Below, piece by piece: positions 16,895 through 28,447 of a stretch of 64,000 bases of DNA. Source of the stretch: Candidatus Altimarinota bacterium (GTDB lineage: Bacteria; Patescibacteriota; Gracilibacteria; BD1-5; UBA6164). The stretch is from NCBI GenBank assembly GCA_013350285.1, contig JAAXWG010000006.1, positions 26,017-90,016 on the forward strand, given 5' to 3'. Both the position numbers and the translations under genes were made by a program. The notes beneath the pieces were generated by a model. The model had not been told where the DNA came from and did no database searches. It was given only the letters and a program-made list of their open reading frames with translations. How positions within the stretch are numbered: the first letter of the stretch is position 1; each line of letters begins with the position of its first letter.

Positions 16895-18121
16895 TTACTT
16901 CTTAAATCCTCTTCTTTTATCCGAAGAAAAATGTCTTTTTGGGGGAATTGATTTTTTGGGAGCTCATTTTGTATTGAGTAAAAGCTTTACTGCAAAAGGA
17001 TGATCTTCTACAATATCTATATTTCTTCCAATAAGTTTTTGAATATCATGGAGATAATCCACTTCTTCTTGTTCGCAAAATGAAAGTGCAATACCATTGA
17101 GTCCTGCTCTTCCTGTACGACCAATACGATGCACATAGGTTTCAGATTCATTTGGAAGTTCATAATTAATTACATGAGAAAGGTCGTCTACATCGATTCA
17201 ACGAGCAGCAATATCGGTTGCAATAAGCACTCTTGTTTGTTTTGTTTTGAAATTATTTAAGGCTCTTTGACGAGCATTTTGAGATTTATTTCCGTGAATT
17301 GCTTCCGCAACGACTCCTACTTTTTCTAAATCTTTTACGACTCTATCGGCTCCGTGTTTTGTACGAGTAAAAACAAGTACTGAAGCTATTTCAGGATTTT
17401 TGAGTAAGTCAGCCAAAAGTAGTTTTTTATCATTTTTCTTTACAAAGTAGATTGATTGTTTTACGGTATCAGCTGTCGATGAAACAGGAGCAACTTCAAC
17501 TTTTATGGGATCAACGAGAATAGAATGAGCAAGACTGAGTATTTCTTTTGGCATTGTTGCAGAAAAAAACAAAGTTTGTTTTTTTTCAGGAAGTTTTGCG
17601 AGGACTTTTTTTACATCATTGATAAAACCCATATTTAGCATTCTATCAGCTTCATCCAAAATAAATATTTTTATATTTTTTAGGTTTACATAGCCTTGCT
17701 CCATGAGATCAAGGAGCCTTCACGGAGTTGCAACAAGAATATCGACTCCTATTCTTAATTTTGCTGTTTGTGCATGCTGAGAAACTCATCAAAATATTAC
17801 GGCATGACGAAGTCAAAGATTTTTTCCATAAGCAGTAAAGCTTTCTTCTATCTGTATAGCAAGTTCTCTTGTAGGAGTCAAAATGAGTGATTTAATAGCA
17901 CGAGGAGTATTTGAAATTGCTTTTTCTTGAAAAAGGAGTTGTAAGGTTGGTATAGCAAAGGCAGCAGTTTTTCCTGTTCCTGTTTGAGCCGAACCAAGGA
18001 CATCTCTTCCTTGTAAGATATGGGGAATTGCTTTTTCTTGGATGGGAGTTGGGCTTTCATATCCTTCTTTTTCAAGGGCTTCTAAAATCGGACGAATTAT
18101 ATTGAGGTCTTTAAATAGCAT
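16895..18121 (-). CDS. DEAD-box RNA helicase, RhlE-like
   Basis: 408 residues with all DEAD-box motifs: Q motif [19 protein letters not shown], Ia PTRELA, Ib ATPGRLLD, II DEAD, III SAT, IV VFTRTK, V ATDIAARGID and [12 protein letters not shown]. The short basic tail ([20 protein letters not shown]) is typical of RhlE-type helicases that act in RNA decay and ribosome assembly. The chosen ATG gives [21 protein letters not shown], the usual distance to the Q motif; an upstream in-frame ATG would add 18 hydrophobic, unlikely residues. It is monocistronic, with its own terminator. Confidence 0.93.
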
Positions 18122-18203
18122 TTTTATTTGGTGAAAAAATAATTTCTTTTTGTAAAAGAAGCTGATTATATTCAAAAAAATGCTTTTGTCATTAAATAAT
18201 TTC

Positions 18204-18320
18204 TTAAGGAAGCTAAGAAAAAGTCAAATTATTCATTTTTTTAAAAGGGATTTTGCCTATTTTAAAAGATTCCTGCCTTCGCAGGAATGACAAAAACTTA
18301 GTTTTTCTAAGCTTCCTTAA
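18204..18320. repeat. Inverted-repeat element containing a REP-like palindrome
   Basis: Arms of 19 bp (18204-18222 and 18302-18320, TTAAGGAAGCT side) match with one mismatch. The interior holds the palindrome ATTCCTGC-CTTC-GCAGGAAT followed by GACA. The same palindrome, in the other orientation, lies in the composite at 62512-62537. Intergenic and about 117 bp long; it could also act as a terminator. Confidence 0.7.
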
Positions 18321-18343
18321 TATTATTGCAAAATACATTTTTC

Positions 18344-18371
18344 TGATTACCTCGTTCCTCGCAATGACAGG
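18344..18371. repeat. Fragment of a CTCGTTCCTCGCAATGACA repeat
   Basis: TGATTACCTCGTTCCTCGC followed by AATGACAGG resembles the widespread bacterial palindromic repeat whose complement reads TCATTGCGAGGAACGAGG. It lies 11 bp from the 3' end of the GIY-YIG gene. Confidence 0.5.
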
Positions 18372-18381
18372 AAAAAGTAAA

Positions 18382-18630
18382 TTATTTTTTTCCTTTGATG
18401 AGTTCAAGTTTTTCTTCTCGTGAAAGTTGTTTGATTCTGTATTCTTCTTTTGATGCAAGCGAACGATTGGCAAAACTTGCAGAATAAACAAGCTTTACGG
18501 GACGACGAATACTTGTATATCTTGCTCCGAGTTTACTTGTATTGTGTTCCTCAAGCCTTCGATCAAGATCAACAGTAATTCCAGTATACAGACTAAAATC
18601 AGCACATTCAAGAATATAGAGGTGGTACAT
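18382..18630 (-). CDS. GIY-YIG domain protein (UPF0213/YhbQ type)
   Basis: 82 residues: MYHLYILECADFSLYTGITVDLDRRLEEHN, where YIL and YTGIT form the GIY-YIG pair with the following Arg. GARYTSIRRPVKLVY and the ASKEEYRIKQL helix complete the single nuclease domain of the UPF0213 family. These are small structure-linked nucleases of uncertain biological role. Full length, ending at TAA, with no TGA codon. Unlikely to be a homing enzyme, because it has no DNA-recognition domain. Confidence 0.9.
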   Translation of the reverse strand: MYHLYILECADFSLYTGITVDLDRRLEEHNTSKLGARYTSIRRPVKLVYSASFANRSLASKEEYRIKQLSREEKLELIKGKK

Positions 18631-18679
18631 AGAAAGAAAATAAGATAAGAAAAAAATTATTTTTTATAAGTTTGTAAAA

Positions 18680-20146
18680 CTACCCTTTAATATTATCCAA
18701 CTCCAAATATTCATCAATTTTTATTTGCCGAACAAACTCATCCACATGCGATACAAGAATCATCGCTCACTTAAATTCATCAAGAGCAGTTGCTATCACG
18801 GGAATATGACGAAAATTGATATGATTGGTTGGCTCATCAAGGATAAGAAGCCCAGGTTTTTGAAGCACAAGTCCACAAAAAGCGACCAGTCATTTTTGTC
18901 ATTCTGATATATCTCCAACTCTTGATTTCATTAAATCTCCATTGATAAGAAATCAAGCAGCGGTTGAACGAAGCTCTTGTTCTGTTATATTTGCTCAAGC
19001 AGAACTCATAAGTTGCTCATACACCGTGCTATTAAAATCAAGATTAGAAAAATCTTGGCGGTAATATCCGACGGTTACTCCAGGAGCAATCGTTGCTCAA
19101 ATCGCTCTTCCATTTGCAATACTTTCAAGAAGAGTACTTTTCCCAATTCCATTTGGTCCAGAAAGAAGCATATGATCTCCTTTTCTTAGGCTAATATCTA
19201 CATTTTTGATTATTGGTTCGTGGTCAATGATTACAGAAACAGAACTGATATTGAGAAGTTCTCAAGAAAGATCTTCTTGCATAGGAATTGTAAAAGCTCG
19301 TATGGTTTTATCTTCTTTTCTTACATCCACCATTTCTTCTTCTAGTTCCGCTGCCGCTTCTCTCATTTTCTTCGCAACAAGACGAAGTTTTCATCATTTA
19401 TGAGCAAATACTTCTGCTTGTTCTTTTTTTGCTTGAGCTTGTTTTGCCATTTGAGCATTTTTCATATTTTCTCTTTCGATACGAGCTTGAATTTGGTCAA
19501 CTACATTGTAATAATTTCCAACATATTGTTCTACTACTTTTGTGTGAATATCAAGATACAGCACTCAATCAGTAAATGAATTTAAAAATTCTGCATCATG
19601 GGAAATAACGATAACCGTTTTTTTATATTCTTTCAAAAAATCTTCCAAGTGATAAATCCCACCTTTATCAAGATTATTTGTCGGCTCATCGAGGAGTAAA
19701 ATATCAGGATTTTGGATAAGTGCAGCCGCAAGAAGCAAGCGAGCTTGTTGTCCCCCAGAAAAACTTTTTACAATTCTTTCAAGCGGAGCTTTAAGATTGA
19801 CTGCATCGAGAACTTCGGCAATTTTTTTATCAATATTAAAAACCGTTTTATCTCTAAAATATTTATTGAAAAAAGCCTGAATAGTCAGTTCTTTATCTTC
19901 TGCTTGCATTACTTGAAAAGCAGTTGCAATCGTTGATTCTTTATCAATATGGATATTTCCAATTTTTGGTTTGAGATCTCAAGTAATGAGCTTAAAAATC
20001 GTACTTTTTCCTGCTCAGTTTTGTCCCATTATTGTTATTTTTGAGCCTTTTCTCACAGAAAAACTCACATCATCAAGAATCGGTTTTGTAAAAACAAAGT
20101 CAAACGACACACTGTCAAATCTAATTACTGTTTCATTTGAAGCCAT
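18680..20146 (-). CDS. ABC-F family ATPase
   Basis: 488 residues with two ABC modules and no membrane domain, the ABC-F layout of ribosome-binding ATPases (EttA, Uup and antibiotic-resistance proteins). Module 1 has MGQNGAGKST (one Gly is TGA), the signature [16 protein letters not shown] and DEPTNNLD, with SHD after it. Module 2 has [11 protein letters not shown], a SEGQKGLV-type degenerate signature and DEPTNH. The charged linker between modules (about 19330-19560) carries the Q/A/K/E-rich helices. Slightly short for the family (usually 520-650). The substrate subfamily cannot be set from sequence alone. The 245 bp upstream of the start contain no gene I can support. Confidence 0.92.
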
Positions 20147-20391
20147 AATATATAAAGTTTTGTAATAAAATTAATGGGCAAATAATATGAAAAAAAAGAC
20201 TTTTGTAAATTCTTATTTTTAGGAAAAGCTTATTTTTTTGAAGTTTTGCAAAGATATTGGATAAAAACTTGAAAAATAAAAACTTCTCCTAGAATAAGTA
20301 TAAAAGAGAATATTTTTTAAAAGTATGATTTTTCATAAATTCGGTTTTTGTTTTTGGAGGAATGGCAAATTTTATATTTAAAAAATTTTTT

Positions 20392-21933
20392 ATGCAAGAC
20401 CTAAAAATTTGGGAGGAAAAAATCAAAGAAAAAAGAAAAAGTACAGAATTTAGAGACTTTGTGAAAGAAATCTGTAGTTTTTCGCCCTTGCATATTTATA
20501 AGATAAATTGATTTTTATCAAAGTTTCCAAGTTCAGATAGGATTTATTGAGTGCAAGATTGACTTGTATTTGAAGAAAATAGAGATACTTTAACCAATAA
20601 ATGAGAAGAATATGATTTTTCTAAAAATTTCTTTTTAAATTATAAAAACCTTTTTCAATCTATTAATCTTCCAGCATTGATGATACAAAGTGATGTTGAA
20701 AATGCGAATTATGCCGACTCCATAAATTCCTCAAAAAATGTGTATCTTAGCTTTATTGTTGTGATGAATTGTGAAAATGTTTTGTATAGTTATTACATAA
20801 AACACAACTGAAAAAATGTTCTAAATTCCGTAATGGTATGGAATAGCTGTGAAAATATTTATTTTTGTTCTTGAATTATAAATTCGTTTAATATCTTTTA
20901 TTCGAGATATATTTACCATTCTTCAAATACTTGGTTTTCAAGAAATCTTGTTTGATGTAGTGAATGTATTTTTTGCGAAAATTTGGAAAATAAATCGTAT
21001 TGTATTAATAATCAGGAACTCGAAAAATCTGAGTATTTTACAAGAAAAAAGCAGATATTGAAGCAAAAAAAGGAATTTATAAATTGGTACAAAAACTCAA
21101 ATACATGATGAATGAATATGTGAAGTGAAAAAATATTATGAAATTTTGTATTATTTTCTGAAAATATTCAAAACGGATATTTTGTAAATAAAGTAAAAAA
21201 TGGAAAAAATTTGATAATTTCTTGAGGAAATGAGGATTTTGAAAATATGTATGATACATTTTGTTGCTGATGAATAAGTGATTTTTATTGAGTTTTTGCT
21301 TCTTGACGACTCAATGAAAATATTTATTGTTCTTGAAATATAGAAAAATCATCAAATATATTTTATTCCTATTTCTGTAATGATTGTTCCTTTTGCCTTG
21401 GCTGTATTTGACTCAAAAATAAATCTTTTTGTATCCTCAATAAACAATATTCCAAAGAAGAATGGCAAGAACTGTCTAATAAAATATTTGCGACTATGGA
21501 AGAAGATTGAACTTTATGAGAATTTTTCCCTTGAGAAATCAATCCATTTTATTTTAATGATACGATGGCTTATTTTATAGATGATAGCTTTACAAAAGAA
21601 GAAGTAGAAAAAGAAGGATTTATGTGGAGAGAGGAAAAAGTAAAAGTTGATATTCCTGAAGGAGCTGAGGTTGTGTATTCTACTCCCCCTGCTCGTTCCT
21701 CGCTTCCCCCTCAATCGAGGGGGACTCAAGGGGGATTAAATGATTATCAAGGCTTTGACTCAAGCGGAAACTGGAAAATCAATCCTGAAATATTAAAAAA
21801 AGTTATTGTTGATAAAAATGGCGATTATTATAGAATTATCAAGCAAGAATATGATTTTTTAGTAAAACACGAATTGCCATTACCTGAAATTCATTGGCTT
21901 GAAAGGATAAAACTTAGCTTAAAATTTAATTAA
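20392..21933 (+). CDS. Cys-rich repeat protein, first tandem paralogue
   Basis: 513 residues of a family I know only as uncharacterized and common in CPR genomes. The central region repeats a motif of the form S-x-N-[IV]-[YF]-x-S...C-x-x-C (SKNVYLSFIVVMNCENVLYS; CSECIFCENLENKSYCIN; CSFCLGCIGLKNKSFCILN), with NK-x-Y/F-x-I-x-N before a KEEW/Y helix. Regular strand-like repeats suggest a beta-helix with bound or structural cysteines. The C-terminus has EINPFYFNDTMAYF and INPEILKKVIVDKNGDYYRI. ATG 20392 was chosen because the next paralogue starts MQPLKIWEEK against MQDLKIWEEK here. An upstream in-frame ATG at 20362 directly abuts GGAGGA. A palindromic repeat is inserted near residue 435. Confidence 0.8.
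21682..21737. repeat. In-frame palindromic repeat inside the first paralogue
   Basis: Outer ACTCCCCC and GGGGGATT with core CCCCCTC-AATC-GAGGGGG and the CTCGTTCCTCGCTTC spacer. It adds TPPARSSLPPQSRGTQGG to the protein. GC content is far above its surroundings. Confidence 0.85.
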
Positions 21934-21945
21934 TTTTTACTTTTT

Positions 21946-23523
21946 ATGCAACCACTCAAAATTTGGGAAGAAAAAATAAAAAAAAAGAGATATCAAAGCT
22001 CTTTTCGTGATTTTTTACAAGATATTGCAAGTAATATCCCCTTTGTTCTTTATAAAATGCCTTTTTGAATTTCTCGTTTTCCTCCAACAGAGAGAATAAA
22101 AATTTTTAATAATTTAGAATACGAAAAAGATCGTGATACTTTGATAAAAAGAGGAAATGATTATGATTTTGAAATAAATTTTTTCCAAAATTATAAAAAT
22201 TTGATAGATAAAATTTGAGTTGCTGCAACGATGCAAGACCCAAAAGGAGAAAATATTACTTATGGAGAAGCAGTTCGGTTTTCAAAAAATGTCTACCTTT
22301 CTTTTATTGTAATCAAAAGTTGTGAAAATATTTTTTATACTTTTTATTCTCAAGAAGAATGTAAAAATGTCTTTAATTCTGTAATGGTTTGGGATCATTC
22401 AGAAATTATTTATTTTAGCACTGCTATTTTAAAATCATATAAAATATTTTATTCAAGATACATAGTTAATTCTAATAATATTTGGTTTTCAAGTAATTTA
22501 ATAGGATGTAGTGAATGTATTTTTTGTGATAATCTTCATAATCAGAAGTATTGCATAAAAAATAAAGAATATAAAAAAGAAGAATATTTTTTAAAAAAAG
22601 AAGAAATACTGAAAGAAAAGCATAATTTTCAAGATTATTATAATAGAGTAAATAAAAAAGCAGAAAATATTTCAAGTGAAAATGTAAGTGGAAATTTTTG
22701 TGTTTATAGTGAAAATGTAGAAAATTGATATTTTTGTTATCGTCTTCAAAATGCAAGAAATGCATTTTTTGTCGGACATAGTAATGGAAGAAAAAATGTA
22801 CTTGACACTATTTGTAGTGATGATCCTTGATTTTGAGATTTGTATGGATGTTCTAATATGGGAAGTGCAGAAAATTGTTATTTATCAAATTGTTTTATAG
22901 GCTCAAACTTGTTTTATTGTTATGATTTGCTTGATTGTCATCATTGTATAGGATGTATAAGCTTAAGAAATAAATCTTTTTGTATTCTTAATAAAGAGTA
23001 CTCTAAGGAAGAATGGTATGACCTCGCTCATAAAATATTTGCTTCTATGGAAAAAGATAAAATTCTCTGAGAAGTATTTCCTGCTTCTATGAATCCACTT
23101 TATTTTAATGATACTCTTGCCCATTTATTTTGAGATTTTAAAAAGGATGAAATTGTTGAGAAGGGATTTATGTGGAGAGATGAAAAGATAAAAGTTGATA
23201 TTCCTGAAGATGCTGAGGTTGTGTATGTAAAAAAAACCCCAGTCCTATCGGATATTTTAGAAAATACTCCCCCTGCTCGTTCCTCGCTTCCCCCTCAATT
23301 GAGGGGGACTCAAGGGGGAGTTCTTTTAGAATACCAAGGTTTTGACGAAAATTGAGTTTGGCAAATAAATCCAGAAATATTAAAAAAAGTAATTATTGAT
23401 AAAAATGGAGATTATTATAAAATTATTTCACAAGAATATGATTTTCTTATGAAATATGGACTTCCATTACCTGAAATTCATTGGCTTGAAAGAATTAGAC
23501 TTTGATTAAAAAATAATCTTTAA
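21946..23523 (+). CDS. Cys-rich repeat protein, second tandem paralogue
   Basis: 525 residues, same family and layout as the gene 12 bp upstream: MQPLKIWEEKIKKKR start, SKNVYLSFIVIKSCENIFY, CSECIFCDNLHNQKYCIKN, CHHCIGCISLRNKSFCILN, FNDTLAH and the shared C-terminus PEIHWLERI. The two clearly arose by tandem duplication and have since diverged widely. A Zn-binding or Cys-ladder role is plausible but unproven. The same palindromic repeat sits at the same place, next to VDIPEDAEVVY. TGA glycines are frequent. A terminator closes the pair, so the two genes look like one operon. Confidence 0.8.
23266..23322. repeat. In-frame palindromic repeat inside the second paralogue
   Basis: Nearly identical to the copy at 21682 (core CCCCCTC-AATT-GAGGGGG), encoding TPPARSSLPPQLRGTQGG at the homologous position. 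Confidence 0.85.
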
Positions 23524-23530
23524 ACAATAA

Positions 23531-23562
23531 AAAAACTACTTGATTTATCAAGTAGTTTTTTT
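23531..23562. terminator. Bidirectional intrinsic terminator
   Basis: AAAAACTACTTGAT, TTA loop, TCAAGTAGTTTTTT. It lies between the convergent Cys-rich gene and the RRM gene. Confidence 0.9.
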
Positions 23563-23579
23563 ATTAATTTTTTTAAAAA

Positions 23580-23876
23580 TTATGCAACATCTTTTTTTCT
23601 TGCATAATCAATAAATACTTTTCTTCCACCAAGTTCAGCACCATTGAATTTTTCTTTTACAGTAGTTGCTGTTTCAATATCTTTAAATTCAACAAAACCA
23701 CATCCTTTACTTCTATTTCTTTCTCTATCCCAAAGAACTTTAGCTGAAACAACTTCAGCATGTTCAGTAAAAGTTTGAAGAAGGTCATCACTTGTAATAT
23801 CCCAAGAAAGACTTCTAATAAATAAAGTATTATTTGGTTCTGCAGGAGTAGTATCTCCCATTTTTTTATCGTACAT
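23580..23876 (-). CDS. Single RRM-domain RNA-binding protein
   Basis: 98 residues that are almost entirely one RNA recognition motif: RNP2 LFIRSL, RNP1 KGCGFVEF, and the last strand KVFIDYARKK. Bacterial proteins of this type (like cyanobacterial Rbp) bind U-rich RNA, often in cold or stress responses. No glycine-rich tail is present. The start is MYDKKMGDTT; the second Met five residues on is equally possible. The 181 bp between this gene and pheS hold nothing I can name. Confidence 0.9.
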   Translation of the reverse strand: MYDKKMGDTTPAEPNNTLFIRSLSWDITSDDLLQTFTEHAEVVSAKVLWDRERNRSKGCGFVEFKDIETATTVKEKFNGAELGGRKVFIDYARKKDVA

Positions 23877-24057
23877 AAAAACAATAATAATAAATAAAAT
23901 ATGAACAAAAACCTAGGAACTTAACTTAATGAGACACTTCTCCCTGATTTCTTTGAAAATTTCGTAAAAAAGAAAACCATTAAAATGAGCCTTTATATTT
24001 TTGTACGAGGTAAGTATACATATATATCAAAAAAAGGAAAATATTTTTTTTATTTTC

Positions 24058-25107
<1,050 letters not shown>

Positions 25108-25194
25108 TTTCTCATTATATAACAAAAATTAAGTGGAAAAATATTACTTATAAAGGTGATAAAATCAAAATTTTATTTTTAATTTATTTTTTTT

Positions 25195-25222
25195 TTGACA
25201 AAATAAATCTTTTTAATACAAT
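25195..25222 (+). promoter_or_regulatory. Promoter of the S10-spc ribosomal protein operon
   Basis: A perfect TTGACA is followed after 16 bp by TACAAT, 127 bp before the rplC start. The position leaves a leader of about 120 nt. Confidence 0.75.
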
Positions 25223-25262
25223 AGCTTGGCTTTTTCAAAAATTTTTTGAAAGTTATGTATTT

Positions 25263-25321
25263 AGAGGTTAAGTTAAACTGTATTTTAAGCTAAAAATAAG
25301 TAAAATATAAGTTTAACCTCT
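25263..25321 (+). promoter_or_regulatory. Long leader hairpin before rplC
   Basis: AGAGGTTAAGTTAAACT at the 5' side pairs with AGTTTAACCTCT at the 3' side, and TATTTTA/TAAAATA continues the stem. No T run follows, so it is not a terminator. It lies in the predicted leader of the ribosomal protein operon and is a candidate site for feedback by an operon product. Confidence 0.55.
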
Positions 25322-25348
25322 GACTTTATTTTTAATAAAAAAAATGAT

Positions 25349-25951
25349 ATGGCTTGAATAATAGCAAAAAAACTTGAAATGACGAGAGTTATTAAGGGGG
25401 ATAAATTTGTCCCTGTTACTCTTTTACAAATTCCTGAATTGATGGTTGTTTGAATGAAAACAATAGAAAGAGACTGATATTCTGCTCTTATTGTAGGTGT
25501 TTTATGAAAAGAAAAAGAATTACAAATAAAAGAAGGAAATAAAACTTTGAATAAAAGTAAATTTGAGCAAATAGAAGAATTTGAAATAAATGAATGAGAA
25601 GGACAATTTAATGTGGGAGATAAAATTACTATTGATGTACTTGATTGAATTGAAAAAGTAGAAATAGAATGAATATCAAAATGAAAATGATTTGCCTGAG
25701 CAATGAAAAGATGGAATTTTTCTTGAGGACCTTGAAGGGTTTGATCTAAATTCCATAGAGCACTTGGTTCTATTGGTAATAGAAAACCAAGAAGAACACA
25801 TAAAGGAAAGAAAATGCATGGACATATGGGGTGTGAAAAAATAAATTTAAAAAAGGTTCCTCTTGAATTAGTAAATAAAGAAATTTCTGTTATTGGGGTG
25901 AGAGGAGGAGTTCCTGGAGGAAGAAATTCTTTCGTAAATATAAGTTTTTAA
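25349..25951 (+). CDS. rplC: Ribosomal protein uL3
   Basis: 200 residues, first gene of the operon. The pattern FAGAMKRWNFSGGPGRVGSK, then HRALGSIGNRKPRR.HKGKKMHGHMG and a C-terminal VRGGVPGGRN identifies L3, which binds 23S near the peptidyl-transferase centre and nucleates large-subunit assembly. The start ATG (MAGIIAKKLEMTRV) is fixed by the family N-terminus; the ATG three bases earlier runs into a stop. rpsJ, which usually precedes rplC, is absent here. Confidence 0.96.
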
Positions 25952-25968
25952 TTACTAATAATTAATAG

Positions 25969-26592
25969 ATGGAAAAAGTAGTTTTAGATCAAAACGGGAA
26001 AGAAGCTGGAATGGTTGTTCTCGATGAAAACATATTTGGTGTAGAATTAAATGAAGGACTTGTTCATAGAGCACTTATGTATCAATTATCAAATGGAAGA
26101 ACAAATGTTGCTCATACAAAAACAAGAGGAGAAAGAAGAGGATCTACAAGAAAAATATACAAACAAAAATGAACAGGAAGAGCAAGAATGGGATCAAATA
26201 GATCTCCTTTAAGAAAAAAATGAGGAGTTGCATTTGGACCACTTAATGTTCAAAACTTTACTATTACTATGAATAAAAAAGAAAGAAGAAAGGCATTATT
26301 TTGTGTTTTATCTTCTAAATTAAGAGATAATAAACTTATAATAGTAGATGATATTAAATTACAGGAAATAAAAACAAAAAAAATGTTAGAATTAATGAAT
26401 AATCTTCCTATAGAAAAAACAGCACTTCTTGCTTTAGATGAAAAAAATGAGATTGTTGAAAAATCTTTGGCAAATTTAGCAAATGTAAAATCTATCCTTG
26501 TGGATTATTTAAATATTGCTGATTTACTTAAATATAAAAGTTTGATTTTATTAAAAGCTTCTTTAGAAAAAATTAATGCTTTAGCTAAATAA
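25969..26592 (+). CDS. rplD: Ribosomal protein uL4
   Basis: 207 residues. The loop NVAHTKTRGERRGSTRKIYKQKGTGRARMGSNRSP is the L4 tunnel-loop signature, followed by GGVAFGP. L4 lines the exit tunnel and in some bacteria represses its own operon, which is worth recalling given the leader hairpin upstream of rplC. The frame is continuous only with TGA as Gly. It follows rplC by 17 bp. Confidence 0.96.
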
Positions 26593-26609
26593 TTACTAAT
26601 AATATCATT

Positions 26610-26903
26610 ATGAGAATATATAGAATATTAAAAAAACCAATCGTAACTGAAAAAACTTCAAATTTAGAAATGACAAAATCTTGTTATGTTTTTGAAGTAT
26701 CTCAGGATGCAACAAAAATTGATGTTAAGAAGGCTATTTCAGAAATATACTGAGTTCAAGTTGAGTCTGTAAATATAGTACACTTAAGAGAAAAATTTAA
26801 ATTTGGAAGAAAGTGAATGCAAACAAAAAGATCTGCTTTTAAAAAGGCTTATGTAACACTAAAAGATAAGACTGCAAAAATAGATTTTTCTTTAGTAAAA
26901 TAA
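26610..26903 (+). CDS. rplW: Ribosomal protein uL23
   Basis: 97 residues: ILKKPIVTEKTSNLEM start, VDVKKAI-type helix, then VNIVHLREKFKFGRKGMQTKRSAFKKAYVTLK. L23 sits at the tunnel exit and docks trigger factor and SRP. It has normal gene order between rplD and rplB. Confidence 0.95.
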
Positions 26904-26928
26904 TAATTTAGTTTTTAATTAAAAGATT

Positions 26929-27777
26929 GTGGCTATCAAGAAATTTAACCCTACTACTCCAGGGAGAAGACAAATGACAGGATATACTTTTGAAGAACTA
27001 ACAACTTCAAAACCATATAGAAATTTGACAATAAAACTTCAAAAGCATGCAGGAAGAAATAATTCTGGAAGAATTACTGTAAGGCATCAATGAGGTTGAG
27101 TTGCTCAAAGATATAGATTGGTAGACTTTTACTTTCACGATAAAATTGATATAGAGGCAAAAGTTGAAACAATAGAGTATGATCCATATAGAACTGCTTA
27201 TATTGCACTTGTTTGTTATAGAGATGGAGAAAGAAGATATGTTCTTGCTCATAAAGATATGAAAGTTGGAGATGTGATTGTAACAAAAAAAGAAGCAGGT
27301 CTTGCTTCTGGAAATAGAATGGAAATAGGAAATATTCCAGTAGGGATGCAAGTGTATAATTTGGAATTAATTGTTAATTCTTGAGCAAGCTCTATTAGAT
27401 CAGCAGGAACATCTGGACTTGTATTTTCTCAAGAATGAGAATATAGTCAAGTGAAAATGCCGTCAGGAGAAATTAGACTTGTACATAAAAAATGTTATGC
27501 AACACTTGGGCAGGTATCAAATATAGATCATAATCAAGTTGTTATAGGAAAAGCCTGAAGATCAAGACATATGGGAGTGAGACCAACAGTACTTTGAAAA
27601 TCTATGAATCCTGTTGATCACCCACATGGTTGATGAGAAGGTCATTCTCCTATTGGTATGAAAGCACCAAAAACACCTTGGGGAATGCCAGCACTTGGAT
27701 ATAAAACAAGAAGTAGGAAAAAAATAACAAATAAGTGGATATTAAAAACAAGAAAAGGAAAACTCCTTATTAAATAA
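26929..27777 (+). CDS. rplB: Ribosomal protein uL2
   Basis: 282 residues. [13 protein letters not shown] at the N-terminus, [28 protein letters not shown] and the C-terminal [17 protein letters not shown] counterpart ([23 protein letters not shown]) with the peptidyl-transferase-associated His are all present. GTG 26929 is used as start. L2 is required for subunit joining and peptide bond formation. Confidence 0.96.
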
Positions 27778-27798
27778 TTTAATTTATAAGTTTTGTCT

Positions 27799-28065
27799 AT
27801 GACAAGAAGTCTAAAAAAATGACCTTATATATATGAGAGATTGGTAAAAAAAGTAAATACTCTTAATGAACAAGGGAAAAAAACAGTTATAAAAACTTGG
27901 GCAAGAGATTGTACAGTTGTTCCTGAGTTTGTTGGGCATACTTTTGGTGTTCACAATGGAAAAGCACATACTCCTGTATTTGTTACGGAAGATATGGTGG
28001 GACATAAATTATGAGAATTTTCTCCTACTCGTATTTTTAGGGCACATCCTGGAAATAAGAAATAA
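27799..28065 (+). CDS. rpsS: Ribosomal protein uS19
   Basis: 88 residues: TRSLKKGPYIYERL start, [32 protein letters not shown] and [18 protein letters not shown]19 binds the 30S head near the A-site finger. It lies 21 bp after rplB. Confidence 0.96.
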
Positions 28066-28095
28066 TAAATACTTTAAAAATAATTTAACTTAATT

Positions 28096-28422
28096 ATGAA
28101 AGCTTACGGGAAAAATATTAGAATTTCTCCAAAAAAAATGTTGGTTATTGCTGAAATAGTAAAAGGAAAGGAGGCTTCTGAAGCTTTAAAGTTTCTTAAG
28201 TTTGCTCCAAAAAAATGAGCACAAATGCTTTATAAGATTCTTTACTCAGCAGTAAAAAATGCAGAAAACAATAATAATCAAGATGCAGCACATCTTTATA
28301 TAGATTCACTTATTGTTTCAAAAGGAATTGTATACAAGAGAGGGAATCCTGTTTCAAGAGGAAGAACACACTCTATTTTAAAAAGAACTTCTAATATAAA
28401 GTTAGAATTACAAGTTAAGTAA
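28096..28422 (+). CDS. rplV: Ribosomal protein uL22
   Basis: 108 residues: NIRISPKKMLVIAEIVKGK start, LKFAPKKGAQMLYKILYSAVKNAE, and a C-terminal hairpin VYKRGNPVSRGRTHSILKRTSNIKLEL that reaches into the exit tunnel. The hairpin Arg/Gly loop is complete. Confidence 0.96.
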
Positions 28423-28447
28423 TAATTTAATACTAATAAATTTATCT

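Noticed and set aside
20147..20391. Gene or RNA before the first Cys-rich paralogue
   Set aside because: No open frame or stable hairpin. A possible TTGAAA/TAGAAT pair has poor 15-bp spacing.
23877..24057. Hidden gene between the RRM gene and pheS
   Set aside because: No frame with a start and plausible protein; AT-rich spacer without recognised signals.
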